From Buttiauxella agrestis (lineage in GTDB: Bacteria > Pseudomonadota > Gammaproteobacteria > Enterobacterales > Enterobacteriaceae), in assembly GCF_900446255.1 (NCBI RefSeq), contig NZ_UIGI01000001.1:4862763-4926762 (forward strand): 64,000 bases of DNA, read 5' to 3'. The notes beneath the pieces were generated by a model. That model had not been told where the DNA came from, did not search any database, and was given only the letters and a program-made list of their open reading frames with translations. How positions within the stretch are numbered: position 1 is the stretch's first letter; the number at the start of each line of letters is the position of its first letter. This document shows, piece after piece, positions 19,452-34,517 of the stretch. The position numbers and the translations under genes are program-made.

Positions 19452-20568
19452 TAACTTCACCCGTAATAATATCAGCGGCCTTTTCAGGCAAGCTGTAGAT
19501 ATCTTGCGTATCTGCATAGTGGCGTGCGTTTGCCGCCCACTCATTCAGGCGCTCGCGTTCTGTTAATGCTATATACAACTCACTGTTCAGTTTTCCCTGA
19601 TCAAACGGCTCGTTTATGACAACACCGCATTCCGCAGCTGCAATATGATGCCCGTAGCCGCACACTGAAGTCGTAATGACCGGTAAACCTGCTGCAATGG
19701 CTTCCAACAAGACAATCCCTGCTGCTTCTTGATACGCCGGGTGCATAAGCACATCGGCCGCAGCCATCAATTCAGCGACATCGTTACGCCCGGCAAAGAA
19801 ATGGACGTTTTTATGGACACCAAGTTTTTCTGCCAGGGCTTCATAGCGTCCTGGTTTATCCTGGCCAACGACCATTAATACGGTGTTATCCCGGACCTTT
19901 TCAGGTAGCGACGCCAGTGCATTAATCGTTCTATCAACACCTTTGCGACGAAAATCTGAACCGACCTGCAACATCAGATTTTGTTGTTCGCTAATTCCAT
20001 TTTTTTCACGATACCGCGAGCGGCTACCGGGTGCCTGTTGGCTATATTTGCGATCGGGGTAAATACCTGGCGGCAGAATATGAAAACGCTCAGATTCAGT
20101 GTGATAGTGTTTTTGAAAATCGGCTATCTGCTTGTCTGTTAACATTAATAACTGAGTGGGTTTGCCGTGCTCAAAAACTTCGCGTTCAAACTCAGCATAA
20201 TGCCGATAGCGGGATGTCAGGCGATAAAAGAATCCTTTTTCCTGAGCGACTTTTTCGGCATAACAAACATCCGCAGCGTAATAGACATCCAGACCAGGCA
20301 TTTTATTAAAACCGACAACCTTATCTACAGCATGTTGCTGAAGATGAGCCTGCACCCAGCGATAATATTCAGCATTACGTCCGTGGTTTGTACGGGAAAC
20401 CACGGGCACCGTAATTAATTCAAATTCTGTTGGGTGCCCGCCCTGCCAGGATTGCGCGTAAACACGCACGTGATGACCGCGCGCAGCAACCGTTTGTGCG
20501 ATGCGCATAAAATCACGCTGCAAGCCGCCATACGGAAAATATTTATACAAACAAAAGGCAATAATCAT
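19444..20568 (-). CDS. waaG: LPS glucosyltransferase I
   Basis: GT4 enzyme that adds the first outer-core glucose to heptose II; 374 residues, as in E. coli. [18 protein letters not shown] near residues 5-22 is the typical N-terminus and includes the membrane-docking region; the E-x7-E donor motif is EAAGIVLLE near residue 281. The start overlaps the waaQ stop by four bases (ATGA) and the end overlaps waaP by eight, so waaQ-G-P are tightly coupled. Confidence 0.97.
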   Translation of the reverse strand: MIIAFCLYKYFPYGGLQRDFMRIAQTVAARGHHVRVYAQSWQGGHPTEFELITVPVVSRTNHGRNAEYYRWVQAHLQQHAVDKVVGFNKMPGLDVYYAADVCYAEKVAQEKGFFYRLTSRYRHYAEFEREVFEHGKPTQLLMLTDKQIADFQKHYHTESERFHILPPGIYPDRKYSQQAPGSRSRYREKNGISEQQNLMLQVGSDFRRKGVDRTINALASLPEKVRDNTVLMVVGQDKPGRYEALAEKLGVHKNVHFFAGRNDVAELMAAADVLMHPAYQEAAGIVLLEAIAAGLPVITTSVCGYGHHIAAAECGVVINEPFDQGKLNSELYIALTERERLNEWAANARHYADTQDIYSLPEKAADIITGEVNG

Positions 20569-21638
20569 ACTGACCCGCTCGTTTTAATGTCATTCGCCGC
20601 ATCGGGTAACATCCTTTCAGTGGCAGCAATGACATCCTCAGCTGGAATGACTGACATATATTTCTTATTTCGGTCAAGCTCGTCGCGGACAGGCATTGGC
20701 TCATAGTCACCCGCCCAAAACTGAATCACATTATTTGACCACGGGCGCCAGAAAACATGGTCGGTAGCCCCAAAAAGGCAAATGATGGGGGTTTTTACCG
20801 CCGCAGCAATATGTCCCGGAGCGGAATCGACACCGATGAATAGATCTGCATGGTCAATGAGGGCGGCTAATTCAGGGAATCGTGTTTTCCCCGCAAGAGC
20901 TGTTACTGGCCTTAATTGACATCCCTGAGCAATATCTTCCACACATTCTAAATCTTCTGCAGAAGGGCCGGATGTTAAAACTACGCTGTAACCTCTGGCC
21001 TGTAATGCATCAATGACTTTTGAGAATTTATCGTTGTCCCAACATTTGAATTGCTGGCGTGCAGTGGGCTGAATGACAACATAGTGGTTATCGACACCTA
21101 CATCTTTCAACAAACTTTGCATTTTGACCCAATTTTTAGGGTCATAAGGCATTGTCGTTTCTTTGCAGATATCTGTTATTCCCAATGGGGTCACAACAGA
21201 TAAATTACGTTCTACGATGTGCTCGCCTGAAATGGGCGCCAGATGAGTAAAACTATTTTTCCAGAAAGCCGATTGTCGGTAGCTATAGTCCTGGGAAATG
21301 CTCATTTTTGCATTCAGGAGGCGAACAAAAAACGGAACAACCCTTTGATCAGTAAGGTTGATAACCAAATCGTATTTGTTGGCGCGTAGTGTTTTTAAAA
21401 GGAACAGGAAATTCTGAATTTTGGTTATAGAACCAGCGCCTTTATTACTCAGCCCATACAGCATGTTTATTTCTGAATTTTCAGACAGTATGGGGATCGT
21501 ATCCTGATATAGAAGCACATCAATTTTCGCTTCCGGGTAGTTTCTTTTCAGCGTACTAATGACCGGAGTCGTCAGCAGCATATCCCCATGAAAACGCATC
21601 TTAATGACTAAAATTCTTCTAAATGATGGTTTTTCCAC
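20565..21638 (-). CDS. waaQ: LPS heptosyltransferase III
   Basis: Adds the branching heptose III to heptose II. GT9 family: RRILVIKMRFHGDMLLTTPV near residues 7-26 and GVDSAPGHIAAAV near 269-281. The 357 residues are slightly longer than in K-12 (344). First gene of the large outer-core operon. The leader (21639-21740) carries a JUMPstart/ops element, so transcription through the whole operon should depend on the antiterminator RfaH. Confidence 0.95.
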   Translation of the reverse strand: MEKPSFRRILVIKMRFHGDMLLTTPVISTLKRNYPEAKIDVLLYQDTIPILSENSEINMLYGLSNKGAGSITKIQNFLFLLKTLRANKYDLVINLTDQRVVPFFVRLLNAKMSISQDYSYRQSAFWKNSFTHLAPISGEHIVERNLSVVTPLGITDICKETTMPYDPKNWVKMQSLLKDVGVDNHYVVIQPTARQQFKCWDNDKFSKVIDALQARGYSVVLTSGPSAEDLECVEDIAQGCQLRPVTALAGKTRFPELAALIDHADLFIGVDSAPGHIAAAVKTPIICLFGATDHVFWRPWSNNVIQFWAGDYEPMPVRDELDRNKKYMSVIPAEDVIAATERMLPDAANDIKTSGSV

Positions 21639-21680
21639 GCGCAGCTCTTAATTGTTGATAATGCTAAAGATATCAAATTT

Positions 21681-21720
21681 GCACGCTACCGCCCCAGGCT
21701 CAACAGCTACCCGAAGACTG
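21681..21720 (-). promoter_or_regulatory. JUMPstart element with ops site (RfaH recruitment)
   Basis: On the minus strand the waaQ leader reads GGGTAGCTGTTGAGCCTGG followed by the ops core GGCGGTAGCGTG (21682-21693). This is the conserved signal that pauses RNA polymerase and loads RfaH in waa, O-antigen and capsule operons. It begins about 20 nt after a possible start site and ends 43 bp before waaQ. In E. coli this leader has also been described as giving rise to a small RNA (RirA); that is not shown here. Confidence 0.93.
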
Positions 21721-21744
21721 AAAACGCACTCAATTTTTCGCAAT

Positions 21745-21773
21745 AGTGTACCATTTCTTATTGTGTGATCCGA
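21745..21773 (-). promoter_or_regulatory. possible waaQ promoter
   Basis: On the minus strand TACACT (21745-21750) could serve as a -10 box, with a weak TCGGAT 17 bp further upstream. It would start transcription near 21738, just before the JUMPstart element, which is the usual spacing. The -35 match is poor, so this is tentative. Confidence 0.35.
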
Positions 21774-22039
21774 TACGAATGTTTTTTCACCTACAAAGGT
21801 AAAAATCACATCTATTACAATAAGATAAACCCACGCATCGACAGATACGCATCTCGTTAATTATCTGGAAAGCAACTGATAAAACCCTTCAACTATTTCT
21901 GTAAAAATCCAAATATTTAATAATATTGAAGCTTTTTAACGCCAGTTTGCGCGATTTAAAGCAAATGGGGCAAAAGTGTTGGTAAAGCCGCAGTTAAATA
22001 CATAGAATCCCCAGCACATTCATAAGTCAGTTACGTCCA

Positions 22040-23805
<1,766 letters not shown>

Positions 23806-24615
23806 TTATTTCTGGCAATGGCGGCAATAAAAAGTGCTGCGTTGCCCGTGCTTGCTGATGACAATTGGCGCACCGCACACCCGACACGGTTCCCCTGTAC
23901 GGCCATAGACCTGTAGTTCTTGAGCGAAATAGCCAGGTTTGCCATCAGACTGTAAAAAATCTTTCAACGTTGTCCCGCCCTGTTCAATCGAACGTAGCAG
24001 AACCGCTTTTATCGTTTTGACCAGTAATTCGCATTCGTTTTTTGACAACGACTGAGCAGCACGGTCAGGGTGAATTCCCGCAGCAAATAACGATTCGCTG
24101 GCATAAATATTACCGACACCGACTACCAGCTTGTTATCCATCAGCCAGGGCTTAATCGCCATTTTCTTTTTCGCGGATTTTTCACGCAGATACTCAGCCG
24201 AAAATTCGTCGCTTAAAGGTTCCGGACCAAGATGCGCCAGAACATTACTGCCCTCTAGCTCTTTCGCCCACAGCCAGGCACCAAAACGGCGCGGATCGGT
24301 ATAACGTAGTACTTTGCCATTGCTCATGACCAAATCCACGTGGTCATGCTTTTCAGCGGGATAATCTTCAGGGAGGATGCGTAAGCTGCCAGACATTCCG
24401 AGATGGATAATAATCCAACCGTCCGGAAGCTCGAGCAGCAGATACTTAGCGCGGCGCTGCACGCTGAGAACGGGTTTATCGCTTAGAGCATGGATTTCGT
24501 CAGAGACAGGCCAACGCAGCCGCCCATTGCGCACAATGGCGTGAAGAATGGTTTCGCCAACCAGATGCGGTTCAATACCGCGGCGGCTGGTTTCTACTTC
24601 AGGTAATTCAGGCAT
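23806..24615 (-). CDS. mutM: formamidopyrimidine-DNA glycosylase (Fpg)
   Basis: Removes 8-oxoguanine and formamidopyrimidines and cleaves the abasic site. The mature N-terminus PELPEVET supplies the catalytic Pro and Glu; the C-terminus has a zinc finger CRVCGAPI...CRHCQ (residues about 245-268). The 269 residues are the E. coli length. Follows the rpmB-rpmG operon after a terminator and is convergent with coaD. Confidence 0.97.
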   Translation of the reverse strand: MPELPEVETSRRGIEPHLVGETILHAIVRNGRLRWPVSDEIHALSDKPVLSVQRRAKYLLLELPDGWIIIHLGMSGSLRILPEDYPAEKHDHVDLVMSNGKVLRYTDPRRFGAWLWAKELEGSNVLAHLGPEPLSDEFSAEYLREKSAKKKMAIKPWLMDNKLVVGVGNIYASESLFAAGIHPDRAAQSLSKNECELLVKTIKAVLLRSIEQGGTTLKDFLQSDGKPGYFAQELQVYGRTGEPCRVCGAPIVISKHGQRSTFYCRHCQK

Positions 24616-24642
24616 CTCTCCTCCAGGCTCAAAACCCTAAAA

Positions 24643-24669
24643 CAAAAAAACCCCGCCGAAGCGAGGTTT
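24643..24669 (-). terminator. terminator downstream of rpmB-rpmG
   Basis: On the minus strand ACCTCGC-TTCG-GCGGGGT is followed by seven T: a stable tetraloop hairpin. It separates the ribosomal-protein genes from mutM and may be read through in part. Confidence 0.88.
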
Positions 24670-24687
24670 TCATCAAAGATACTAAAA

Positions 24688-24858
<171 letters not shown>

Positions 24859-24868
24859 TTAGTTCCTC

Positions 24869-25126
<258 letters not shown>

Positions 25127-25250
25127 TTAGCTCGAGCTTCGTATAGGGTTATGGCGCCTCGTCAGGCCGCAAGCCTGGTCCCTGGCGGTTCAATGTGAAC
25201 CACAGTGCCAGGCGCATAATGCCAAAACCCGAGATTCTCAAAGGTGGCGT

Positions 25251-25279
25251 AGTATACGCTGCATAACGCATGTGCTCAA
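25251..25279 (-). promoter_or_regulatory. rpmB-rpmG promoter (sigma-70)
   Basis: On the minus strand TTGAGC and TATACT are separated by exactly 17 bp, an almost ideal sigma-70 promoter oriented toward rpmB. Confidence 0.75.
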
Positions 25280-25321
25280 GTCCCGAACAGACAAAGATCC
25301 CAAAGGATCGCCTAATTCGTT

Positions 25322-25999
25322 CTAAATCCACCCACGTTCGGCAAAAGAAACGTACTCTCCACGGCCAATAACAAGGTGATCGAGCACTTGTATTTCCATA
25401 AACAGGCAAACTTTTATGATGCGTTCGGTAATAACACGATCAGCTTTGCTCGGTTCTGCTCGACCAGACGGGTGATTATGCGCGAGTATTAACGCCGCTG
25501 CATTGGATTTCATCGCTTCGCGCACAATTTCTCTTGGATGGACCTCTACATGGTTCAGCGTTCCAGAAAACATTGGGCAATGTTTAATCACCCGATGCTG
25601 ATTATCCAGAAAAATCACCATAAAGATCTCGCGTTCTGCATTCGTCAGTTGGCTCTGAATAAACTCCCTGACTGAATCTGGCCCTTTAAGGGTTAGTTCT
25701 TCAACTCCACGCGAGTAGTAATAACGCCTCGCCAACTCCGCAATGGCGTTGAGTTGCGTATATTTCGCTGCACCAATGCCCTTCACTTCCTTGAATTGTG
25801 AATAATCCGCCGACAAAAGCCTACTAAGTGAACCGAACTGGTCCAGCAAACTGTGCGCAAACGCGAGTACATTCATATTATTGCAGCCAGTGCGTAAAAA
25901 AAGTGCCAAAAGCTCCACATCGGATAATGCGCTGGCACCAAATTTCAACAGCTTTTCACGCGGCATGTTCGCCTTATCCAACTCCATTATTTCTTCCAC
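25322..25999 (-). CDS. radC: RadC/JAB-domain protein (UPF0758, YicR)
   Basis: An N-terminal helix-hairpin-helix-like region ([19 protein letters not shown] near residues 75-93) precedes a JAB/MPN metalloprotease-like domain with [22 protein letters not shown] and a final FAERGWI. Metal ligands are intact. Despite the name, the role in DNA repair is doubtful and the true function unknown. GTG 25999 has an AGGAGG five bases upstream; ATG 25987 is an alternative start. Divergent from coaBC. Confidence 0.92.
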   Translation of the reverse strand: MEEIMELDKANMPREKLLKFGASALSDVELLALFLRTGCNNMNVLAFAHSLLDQFGSLSRLLSADYSQFKEVKGIGAAKYTQLNAIAELARRYYYSRGVEELTLKGPDSVREFIQSQLTNAEREIFMVIFLDNQHRVIKHCPMFSGTLNHVEVHPREIVREAMKSNAAALILAHNHPSGRAEPSKADRVITERIIKVCLFMEIQVLDHLVIGRGEYVSFAERGWI

Positions 26000-26161
26000 C
26001 AGAACCTCCTTGCCCTTCTCTGGCCGTCATTGTGCACAACTCATCAAGCACATACGACATGCAGATTTCCTCCATGCGGGATACCTCGCAAACAGCAAAA
26101 AGTCGATACCGAATGAGTGTGGTAAAATAGCCAGATGACTGTGACTTCTGGTGGAAAAATC

Positions 26162-27376
26162 ATGATGGGGCTTTCTGGCAAAAAAATTGTTCTGGGTGTG
26201 AGCGGCGGAATCGCCGCCTATAAGACACCAGAACTGGTACGCCGTCTGCGTGAACGCGGCGCGGAGGTTCGGGTGGTTATGACAGAGGCAGCCAAAGCCT
26301 TTATTACCCCTCTGAGTTTACAAGCCGTGTCGGGTTATCCTGTGTCAGATAGCTTGTTGGATCCCGCGGCAGAAGCGGCAATGGGTCATATAGAATTAGG
26401 GAAATGGGCAGATTTAGTCATCCTGGCACCTGCCACAGCGGATTTAATTGCTCGCATTACCGCAGGTATGGCAAATGATCTTGTGAGTACAATATGTCTC
26501 GCAACCCCCTCTCCCGTTGTGGTCGTGCCTGCCATGAATCAGCAAATGTACCGGGCAACTGCAACTCAGCACAATCTTGAGACTCTCGCTTCGCGCGGTT
26601 TACTGATATGGGGCCCAGATAGCGGCAGCCAGGCCTGTGGTGATGTTGGCCCAGGTAGAATGCTTGACCCTCTAACGATAGTTGAAATGGCCGCTCAACA
26701 TTTTTCTGTCATCAAAGATCTGCAACATCTTAATGTCATGATTACCGCAGGCCCTACTCGCGAACGTCTGGACCCAGTGCGCTACATCACCAATGATAGC
26801 TCGGGCAAAATGGGCTACGCGATTGCAGCAGCAGCGGCCGCGCGTGGTGCAAATGTGACCTTAATCTCTGGCCCAGTTTCTTTGCCTACTCCAGCCTGGG
26901 TAAAACGTGTTGATGTCACTACCGCTCTGGAAATGGAAGCCGCAGTGCAACAACATGTTCAGACGCAACAAATTTTCGTTGGCTGTGCGGCTGTTGCAGA
27001 TTATCGTGCCGCAACCGTTGCAGACGAAAAAATCAAAAAGCAAGGCGATGAAATCACAATAAAAATGATAAAAAACCCGGATATTGTTGCCGGTGTCGCA
27101 GCACTTTTAACTCATCGTCCTTATGTTGTTGGGTTTGCCGCCGAAACAAATAATGTGGAAGAATACGCCCAGCAAAAACGCCTGAGTAAAAACCTCGACC
27201 TGATTTGTGCAAATGATGTTTCACAGGCAGGGCAAGGATTTAACAGCGAAAACAATGCATTACACCTTTTCTGGCAGGATGGAGATAAAGTCTTACCTCT
27301 CGAGCGTAAGGAACTCCTTGGCCATCTTTTACTGAACGAGATAGTTACCCGTTATGATGAAAAAAATCGACGTTAA
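26162..27376 (+). CDS. coaBC: phosphopantothenoylcysteine decarboxylase / phosphopantothenate-cysteine ligase
   Basis: Bifunctional flavoenzyme for steps two and three of coenzyme A synthesis. N-terminal CoaC (HFCD) domain: [26 protein letters not shown] (catalytic His), PAMNQQMY and [12 protein letters not shown] (catalytic Cys). C-terminal Coa[13 protein letters not shown] near residue 207 and DEKIKK near residue 287. ATG 26162 has GGTGGA six bases upstream and gives 404 residues; a frame start at 26135 lacks family support. Overlaps dut by 23 bp. Confidence 0.95.
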   Translation: MMGLSGKKIVLGVSGGIAAYKTPELVRRLRERGAEVRVVMTEAAKAFITPLSLQAVSGYPVSDSLLDPAAEAAMGHIELGKWADLVILAPATADLIARITAGMANDLVSTICLATPSPVVVVPAMNQQMYRATATQHNLETLASRGLLIWGPDSGSQACGDVGPGRMLDPLTIVEMAAQHFSVIKDLQHLNVMITAGPTRERLDPVRYITNDSSGKMGYAIAAAAAARGANVTLISGPVSLPTPAWVKRVDVTTALEMEAAVQQHVQTQQIFVGCAAVADYRAATVADEKIKKQGDEITIKMIKNPDIVAGVAALLTHRPYVVGFAAETNNVEEYAQQKRLSKNLDLICANDVSQAGQGFNSENNALHLFWQDGDKVLPLERKELLGHLLLNEIVTRYDEKNRR

Positions 27377-27812
27377 GATTCTGGACCCACGCGTTGGCCA
27401 ACAGTTCCCACTGCCGACTTATGCAACTTCCGGCTCTGCGGGACTTGATCTACGTGCCTGCCTGGATGACGCCGTAGAGCTTGCCCCTGGTGTCACCAAG
27501 CTGATTCCAACGGGGCTGGCTATCCATATCGCCGATCCGTCTCTGGCGGCAGTCATTCTGCCTCGTTCAGGTCTTGGTCATAAGCATGGCGTAGTTTTAG
27601 GCAACCTTGTTGGGCTGATAGACTCCGATTACCAGGGTCAGTTGATGGTTTCAGTCTGGAACCGTGGACAAGACAACTTCACTATCGAACCCGGTGAGCG
27701 TATTGCTCAAATGGTGTTTGTGCCTGTCGTACAGGCTGAATTCAATCTGGTTGAAGATTTTGACTCCAGCGACCGCGGCGAAGGTGGCTTCGGCCATTCA
27801 GGCCGTCAGTAA
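27354..27812 (+). CDS. dut: dUTP pyrophosphatase (dUTPase)
   Basis: Hydrolyses dUTP to dUMP, preventing uracil incorporation and feeding dTMP synthesis. The five trimeric dUTPase motifs are visible, including [28 protein letters not shown] and the C-terminal P-loop-like [11 protein letters not shown]. The 152 residues are normal. Starts inside the end of coaBC (23-bp overlap), as in E. coli. Confidence 0.97.
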   Translation: MMKKIDVKILDPRVGQQFPLPTYATSGSAGLDLRACLDDAVELAPGVTKLIPTGLAIHIADPSLAAVILPRSGLGHKHGVVLGNLVGLIDSDYQGQLMVSVWNRGQDNFTIEPGERIAQMVFVPVVQAEFNLVEDFDSSDRGEGGFGHSGRQ

Positions 27813-27859
27813 CTTTCGTTTATACACGTAACCCCACAGCGTAAAAAATGTGAAAAAAC

Positions 27860-27878
27860 CGCAAACTTTAAGTTTGCG
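27860..27878. repeat. perfect palindrome between dut and slmA
   Basis: CGCAAACTT-T-AAGTTTGCG is a 9-bp inverted repeat with a one-base centre, preceded by a run of A. It could be an operator for a dimeric regulator or a weak minus-strand terminator; there is no U run on the plus strand. Confidence 0.6.
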
Positions 27879-27933
27879 AGCGCTGTGTGGCTACTTGCCT
27901 GACAAGTGCGTTATTTCAGGGGTATTTTAGAAC

Positions 27934-28530
27934 ATGGCAGAAAAACAAACTGCGAAACGGAATCGTCGCGAAGAAATACTTCAGTCTCTGGCCCAAATGC
28001 TTGAATCCAGTGATGGCAGCCAACGAATCACAACTGCCAAGCTTGCGGCTACTGTTGGTGTTTCCGAAGCAGCACTTTATCGACATTTTCCTAGCAAAAC
28101 GAAGATGTTCGATAGCCTTATCGAGTTTATTGAAGACACTCTGATTACCCGTATCAATCTTATTCTGAAAGATGAGAAAGATACCCACGCACGTTTACGT
28201 TTAATCGTTCTCTTGATTCTGGGATTTGGCGAACGTAACCCTGGCCTTACTCGCATTCTTACCGGTCATGCATTGATGTTTGAACAAGACCGACTGCAAG
28301 GCCGGATCAATCAGCTTTTTGAGCGCATCGAAGTCCAGTTGCGCCAGGTCATGCGCGAAAAAAAGATGCGTGAAGGAGAAGGTTTCATCACCGATGAATC
28401 ACTGCTGGCAAGTCTTCTTCTGGCATTTTGTGAAGGGACGCTGTCGCGTTTTGTGCGTAGCGAGTTCCGCTATTTACCGACCGATGATTTTGATACCCGC
28501 TGGCCGCTGGTTGCCTCCCAGCTTCAGTAA
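27934..28530 (+). CDS. slmA: nucleoid occlusion factor SlmA
   Basis: TetR-type DNA-binding protein that inhibits FtsZ assembly over the nucleoid. The N-terminal helix-turn-helix is [20 protein letters not shown] near residues 30-49, followed by [11 protein letters not shown], the usual start of the ligand domain. The 198 residues are identical in length to E. coli. Lies in the standard dut-slmA-pyrE neighbourhood. Confidence 0.97.
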   Translation: MAEKQTAKRNRREEILQSLAQMLESSDGSQRITTAKLAATVGVSEAALYRHFPSKTKMFDSLIEFIEDTLITRINLILKDEKDTHARLRLIVLLILGFGERNPGLTRILTGHALMFEQDRLQGRINQLFERIEVQLRQVMREKKMREGEGFITDESLLASLLLAFCEGTLSRFVRSEFRYLPTDDFDTRWPLVASQLQ

Positions 28531-28532
28531 TT

Positions 28533-28560
28533 GAAAAGGGCCTTTAAAAGGCCCTTTTTC
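28533..28560. terminator. bidirectional terminator between slmA and pyrE
   Basis: AAAAGGGCC-TTTAAAA-GGCCCTTTTT forms a symmetric stem with A and T tracts on both sides, serving both convergent genes. Confidence 0.9.
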
Positions 28561-29202
28561 TTATACGCCGTACTGAGTACGGTAATCCTGTACAGCAGCT
28601 AAATGCGCGGCCATCTCAGGTTTTTCTTCCAGGTATTCAACCAGGTCTGTCAGGGTGATGATTGAGATCACTTTGCATTGGTAGTCACGCTCAACTTCCT
28701 GAATGGCTGAAATTTCGCCACGGCCACGTTCCTGGCGGTCCAGAGAAATTAGCACACCAGCCAGGGACGCATTGTTCGCAGCAATGATTTCCATTGATTC
28801 ACGGATTGCCGTCCCTGCGGTGATCACATCATCCACCAGCATCACGCGCCCTTGCAGTGCACTACCGACCAGATTACCGCCTTCACCATGATCTTTTGCT
28901 TCTTTGCGGTTAAAGCAATATGGCAGATCAAGCTCGTGATGTTCGGCCAATGCAACGGCCGTAGTCGTCGCAATTGGAATCCCTTTGTAAGCCGGCCCAA
29001 ACAGCAAATCAAACTCAATCCCGGAATCGACTAACGCGGCAGCATAAAAACGCCCCAACAGTGCCAGATCACGCCCGGTATTGAACAGCCCTGCATTGAA
29101 GAAATAAGGGCTGGTACGGCCAGATTTCAGCGTGAATTCGCCGAACTTAAGTACCTGCTTGTTAAGCGCAAACTCAATAAACTGGCGCTGATACGGTTTC
29201 AT
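28561..29202 (-). CDS. pyrE: orotate phosphoribosyltransferase
   Basis: Converts orotate and PRPP to OMP in pyrimidine synthesis. The PRPP motif [13 protein letters not shown] lies near residues 119-131; [11 protein letters not shown] near 68-78 is also typical. ATG 29202 gives 213 residues, the E. coli length; the frame extending to 29286 only reads the leader. Controlled by attenuation between rph and pyrE (see 29309-29337). Confidence 0.97.
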   Translation of the reverse strand: MKPYQRQFIEFALNKQVLKFGEFTLKSGRTSPYFFNAGLFNTGRDLALLGRFYAAALVDSGIEFDLLFGPAYKGIPIATTTAVALAEHHELDLPYCFNRKEAKDHGEGGNLVGSALQGRVMLVDDVITAGTAIRESMEIIAANNASLAGVLISLDRQERGRGEISAIQEVERDYQCKVISIITLTDLVEYLEEKPEMAAHLAAVQDYRTQYGV

Positions 29203-29235
29203 GGATTTGCTCCTATAAATTTCATTTATACATTT

Positions 29236-29308
29236 ACCCAAAATAATTCGAGTTGCTTCGCGGCGAGCGAATACTGCCAACGACAATGCAGCTTGAAGTA
29301 TTAGGGAT
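29236..29308. repeat. possible internally deleted ERIC/IRU repeat
   Basis: The two ends, CCCAAAATAATTCGAGTTGC and GCAGCTTGAAGTATTAGGG, form an imperfect inverted repeat and resemble, from memory, the ends of the ERIC (IRU) element of enterobacteria. The central part with the diagnostic palindrome is missing, leaving about 73 bp instead of about 127. It lies between the pyrE attenuator and the pyrE ribosome site. The assignment is from memory, not alignment. Confidence 0.55.
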
Positions 29309-29337
29309 ATAAAAAAGGCGACTCTCAGAGTCGCCTA
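29309..29337 (-). terminator. pyrE attenuator
   Basis: On the minus strand, directly after the rph stop, GGCGACTCT/AGAGTCGCC forms a stem followed by six T. In E. coli, UTP-sensitive coupling of ribosomes translating the end of rph to RNA polymerase decides readthrough into pyrE; the position here is the same. Confidence 0.88.
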
Positions 29338-29340
29338 AAA

Positions 29341-30057
29341 TTAATTCTCTAACGCCGCCTTCTGCGCCGTTACGATTGATTCAATTCCCCCTCGCGCCAG
29401 CGCCAGTAGCGCCAACAACTCTTCATGGGTGAACGGCTCGCCTTCTGCGGTGCCCTGAACCTCAATCATGCGTCCATCTTCCATCATCACGACGTTCATG
29501 TCGGTTTCTGCTGCGGAATCTTCAACATATTCCAGGTCGCACAGAGCTTCGCCTTTAACGATACCGACTGATACCGCTGCAACCATCCCTTTCATTGGGT
29601 TGGTTTTTAATTTCCCAGCAGCAACCAGTTTGTTCAGAGCATCAGCCAGTGCAACACAAGCACCTGTGATAGATGCTGTGCGAGTGCCGCCGTCTGCCTG
29701 CAAAACATCGCAGTCCAGAGTAATGGTGTATTCGCCGAGGACTTTCAAATCCACTGCAGCACGCAGTGAACGGGCGATCAGGCGCTGAATCTCAAGAGTA
29801 CGGCCGCCCTGCTTACCTTTTGCTGCTTCACGAGCATTACGGCTATGAGTTGCGCGCGGCAACATACCATATTCAGCAGTGATCCAACCTTGTCCCTGGC
29901 CTTTCAGAAAGCGCGGAACACCCTCTTCAACGGTGGCGGTACAAAGTACTTTAGTATCGCCAAACTCGACCAGCACGGAGCCTTCTGCGTGTTTGGTGTA
30001 ATTACGGGTCAGGGTGACTGGGCGCACTTGATCGGCGCTACGACCTGATGGACGCAT
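29341..30057 (-). CDS. rph: ribonuclease PH
   Basis: Phosphorolytic 3'-5' exonuclease trimming tRNA 3' ends. RNase PH fold: [14 protein letters not shown] at the N-terminus, the phosphate-site region [14 protein letters not shown] near residues 121-134 and an intact C-terminus ending [13 protein letters not shown]. The 238 residues are full length, unlike K-12, whose rph carries a frameshift that harms pyrE expression. Its stop lies next to the attenuator, the arrangement needed for normal pyrE control. Confidence 0.97.
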   Translation of the reverse strand: MRPSGRSADQVRPVTLTRNYTKHAEGSVLVEFGDTKVLCTATVEEGVPRFLKGQGQGWITAEYGMLPRATHSRNAREAAKGKQGGRTLEIQRLIARSLRAAVDLKVLGEYTITLDCDVLQADGGTRTASITGACVALADALNKLVAAGKLKTNPMKGMVAAVSVGIVKGEALCDLEYVEDSAAETDMNVVMMEDGRMIEVQGTAEGEPFTHEELLALLALARGGIESIVTAQKAALEN

Positions 30058-30181
30058 GGGGTTATCTCCGGCTAAAACGAATGTGGCTGCGCATTATACG
30101 GACTTCGCTCGCTTATTCCTATCCTGTCAGGCCGGGCATGGCTATAATCCCCACATCTATTACAGAATACGGTTACGAAAT

Positions 30182-31045
30182 ATGATCCGCAGTATGACCG
30201 CCTATGCCCGACGTGAAGTTAAAGGCGAATGGGGCAGCGCCTCCTGGGAGTTACGTTCGGTAAACCAGCGTTATCTCGAAACTTACATCCGCATGCCGGA
30301 GCAATTCCGTAGCCTCGAACCTGTGGCACGCGAGCGTATTCGTACCCGCTTAACCCGTGGGAAAGTCGAATGTAACCTGCGTTTCGAGCCCGATGCTCGC
30401 TCTCAAAGCTCTTTGCTGCTCAACGAAAAATTGGCTAAACAGCTGGTTGAAGCAGCGAACTGGGTAAAAATGCAAAGCGATGAAGGCGAAATCAACCCGG
30501 TTGATATTCTGCGCTGGCCTGGTGTGATGTCTGCTCAAGAGCAGGATCTGGATGCCATTACCGCTGAAATTCTTGCAGCATTGGACGGCGCGCTGGATGA
30601 CTTCATTGTTGCGCGTGAAACAGAAGGCCAGGCACTGAAACAACTTATCGAGCAACGCCTTGAAGGTGTGAGCGGTGAAGTCGTTAAAGTTCGTGCACAA
30701 ATGCCAGAAGTTCTGAAATGGCAGCGCGAGCGTTTAGTTGCCAAACTCGAAGACGCTCAGGTTCAGCTTGAAAATAACCGTCTTGAACAAGAACTGGTGT
30801 TAATGGCACAGCGTGTAGATGTCGCTGAAGAGCTGGACCGCCTCGAAGCGCACGTTAAAGAGACGTACAACATTCTGAAGAAAAAAGAAGCTGTTGGCCG
30901 TCGCCTCGACTTTATGATGCAAGAGTTCAATCGCGAGTCGAACACTCTGGCGTCAAAATCTATCAATTCAGATGTCACCAATTCAGCTATCGAATTGAAA
31001 GTGCTGATTGAACAGATGCGCGAGCAAATCCAGAATATCGAGTAA
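30182..31045 (+). CDS. yicC: YicC-family endoribonuclease
   Basis: Begins MIRSMTAYARREV and ends in the DUF1732 region (DRLEAHVKET...GRRLDFMMQEFNRE), the diagnostic C-terminal motif. ATG 30182 gives 287 residues, as in E. coli; the frame to 30056 is an extension. E. coli YicC has been reported as an endoribonuclease acting on small RNAs. Divergent from rph. TATAAT at 30143-30148 is a likely -10 box. The K-12 neighbour dinD is absent downstream. Confidence 0.94.
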   Translation: MIRSMTAYARREVKGEWGSASWELRSVNQRYLETYIRMPEQFRSLEPVARERIRTRLTRGKVECNLRFEPDARSQSSLLLNEKLAKQLVEAANWVKMQSDEGEINPVDILRWPGVMSAQEQDLDAITAEILAALDGALDDFIVARETEGQALKQLIEQRLEGVSGEVVKVRAQMPEVLKWQRERLVAKLEDAQVQLENNRLEQELVLMAQRVDVAEELDRLEAHVKETYNILKKKEAVGRRLDFMMQEFNRESNTLASKSINSDVTNSAIELKVLIEQMREQIQNIE

Positions 31046-31061
31046 TGTTCATATTGAATTT

Positions 31062-31086
31062 TAAGCCCGCACCATGCGGGCTTTTG
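31062..31086 (+). terminator. terminator after yicC
   Basis: AAGCCCGCA-CCA-TGCGGGCTTTT: 9-bp stem followed by four T. Confidence 0.88.
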
Positions 31087-31281
31087 TTACTTGAGCACTC
31101 TTTCAGAAATAATTTAACTAATCCATTTTAAATCCAGTTGGCAATAAAAACCCTTATATAACTGCCAATAAAAACATTTATGCATTAGTAAATATTATCG
31201 AAACCGCTTCGCTTTAAAAAAACTCAATCGTGATGTCATTCGCAAAACGTTACCCTCCCAGCGTTTAAATTGGGGGTATCA

Positions 31282-33647
<2,366 letters not shown>

Positions 33648-33755
33648 TCAGCAGAGTGCGTGAAGCTTTCAGAGGAAGTTAATTTGTTGCAGTAACACGA
33701 TGTGTTCTTTGGAAAGTATTACGCAAAATGGCAGAAATATTGCCATTGAACGTGA

Positions 33756-34463
<708 letters not shown>

Positions 34464-34517
34464 GCCCAGTTTCAGTATCATGCCCAGTCATTTCTTCATC
34501 TGTGGAGCATTTTAATT

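Larger units (their letters stand above)
21639..22039. other. divergent waaQ-waaA intergenic region
   Basis: A 401-bp gap without a supported gene. The waaQ-proximal third holds the JUMPstart/ops leader and a possible promoter. The rest (about 21780-22039) is AT-rich and must contain the waaA promoter, but no convincing -35/-10 pair stood out. Confidence 0.6.
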
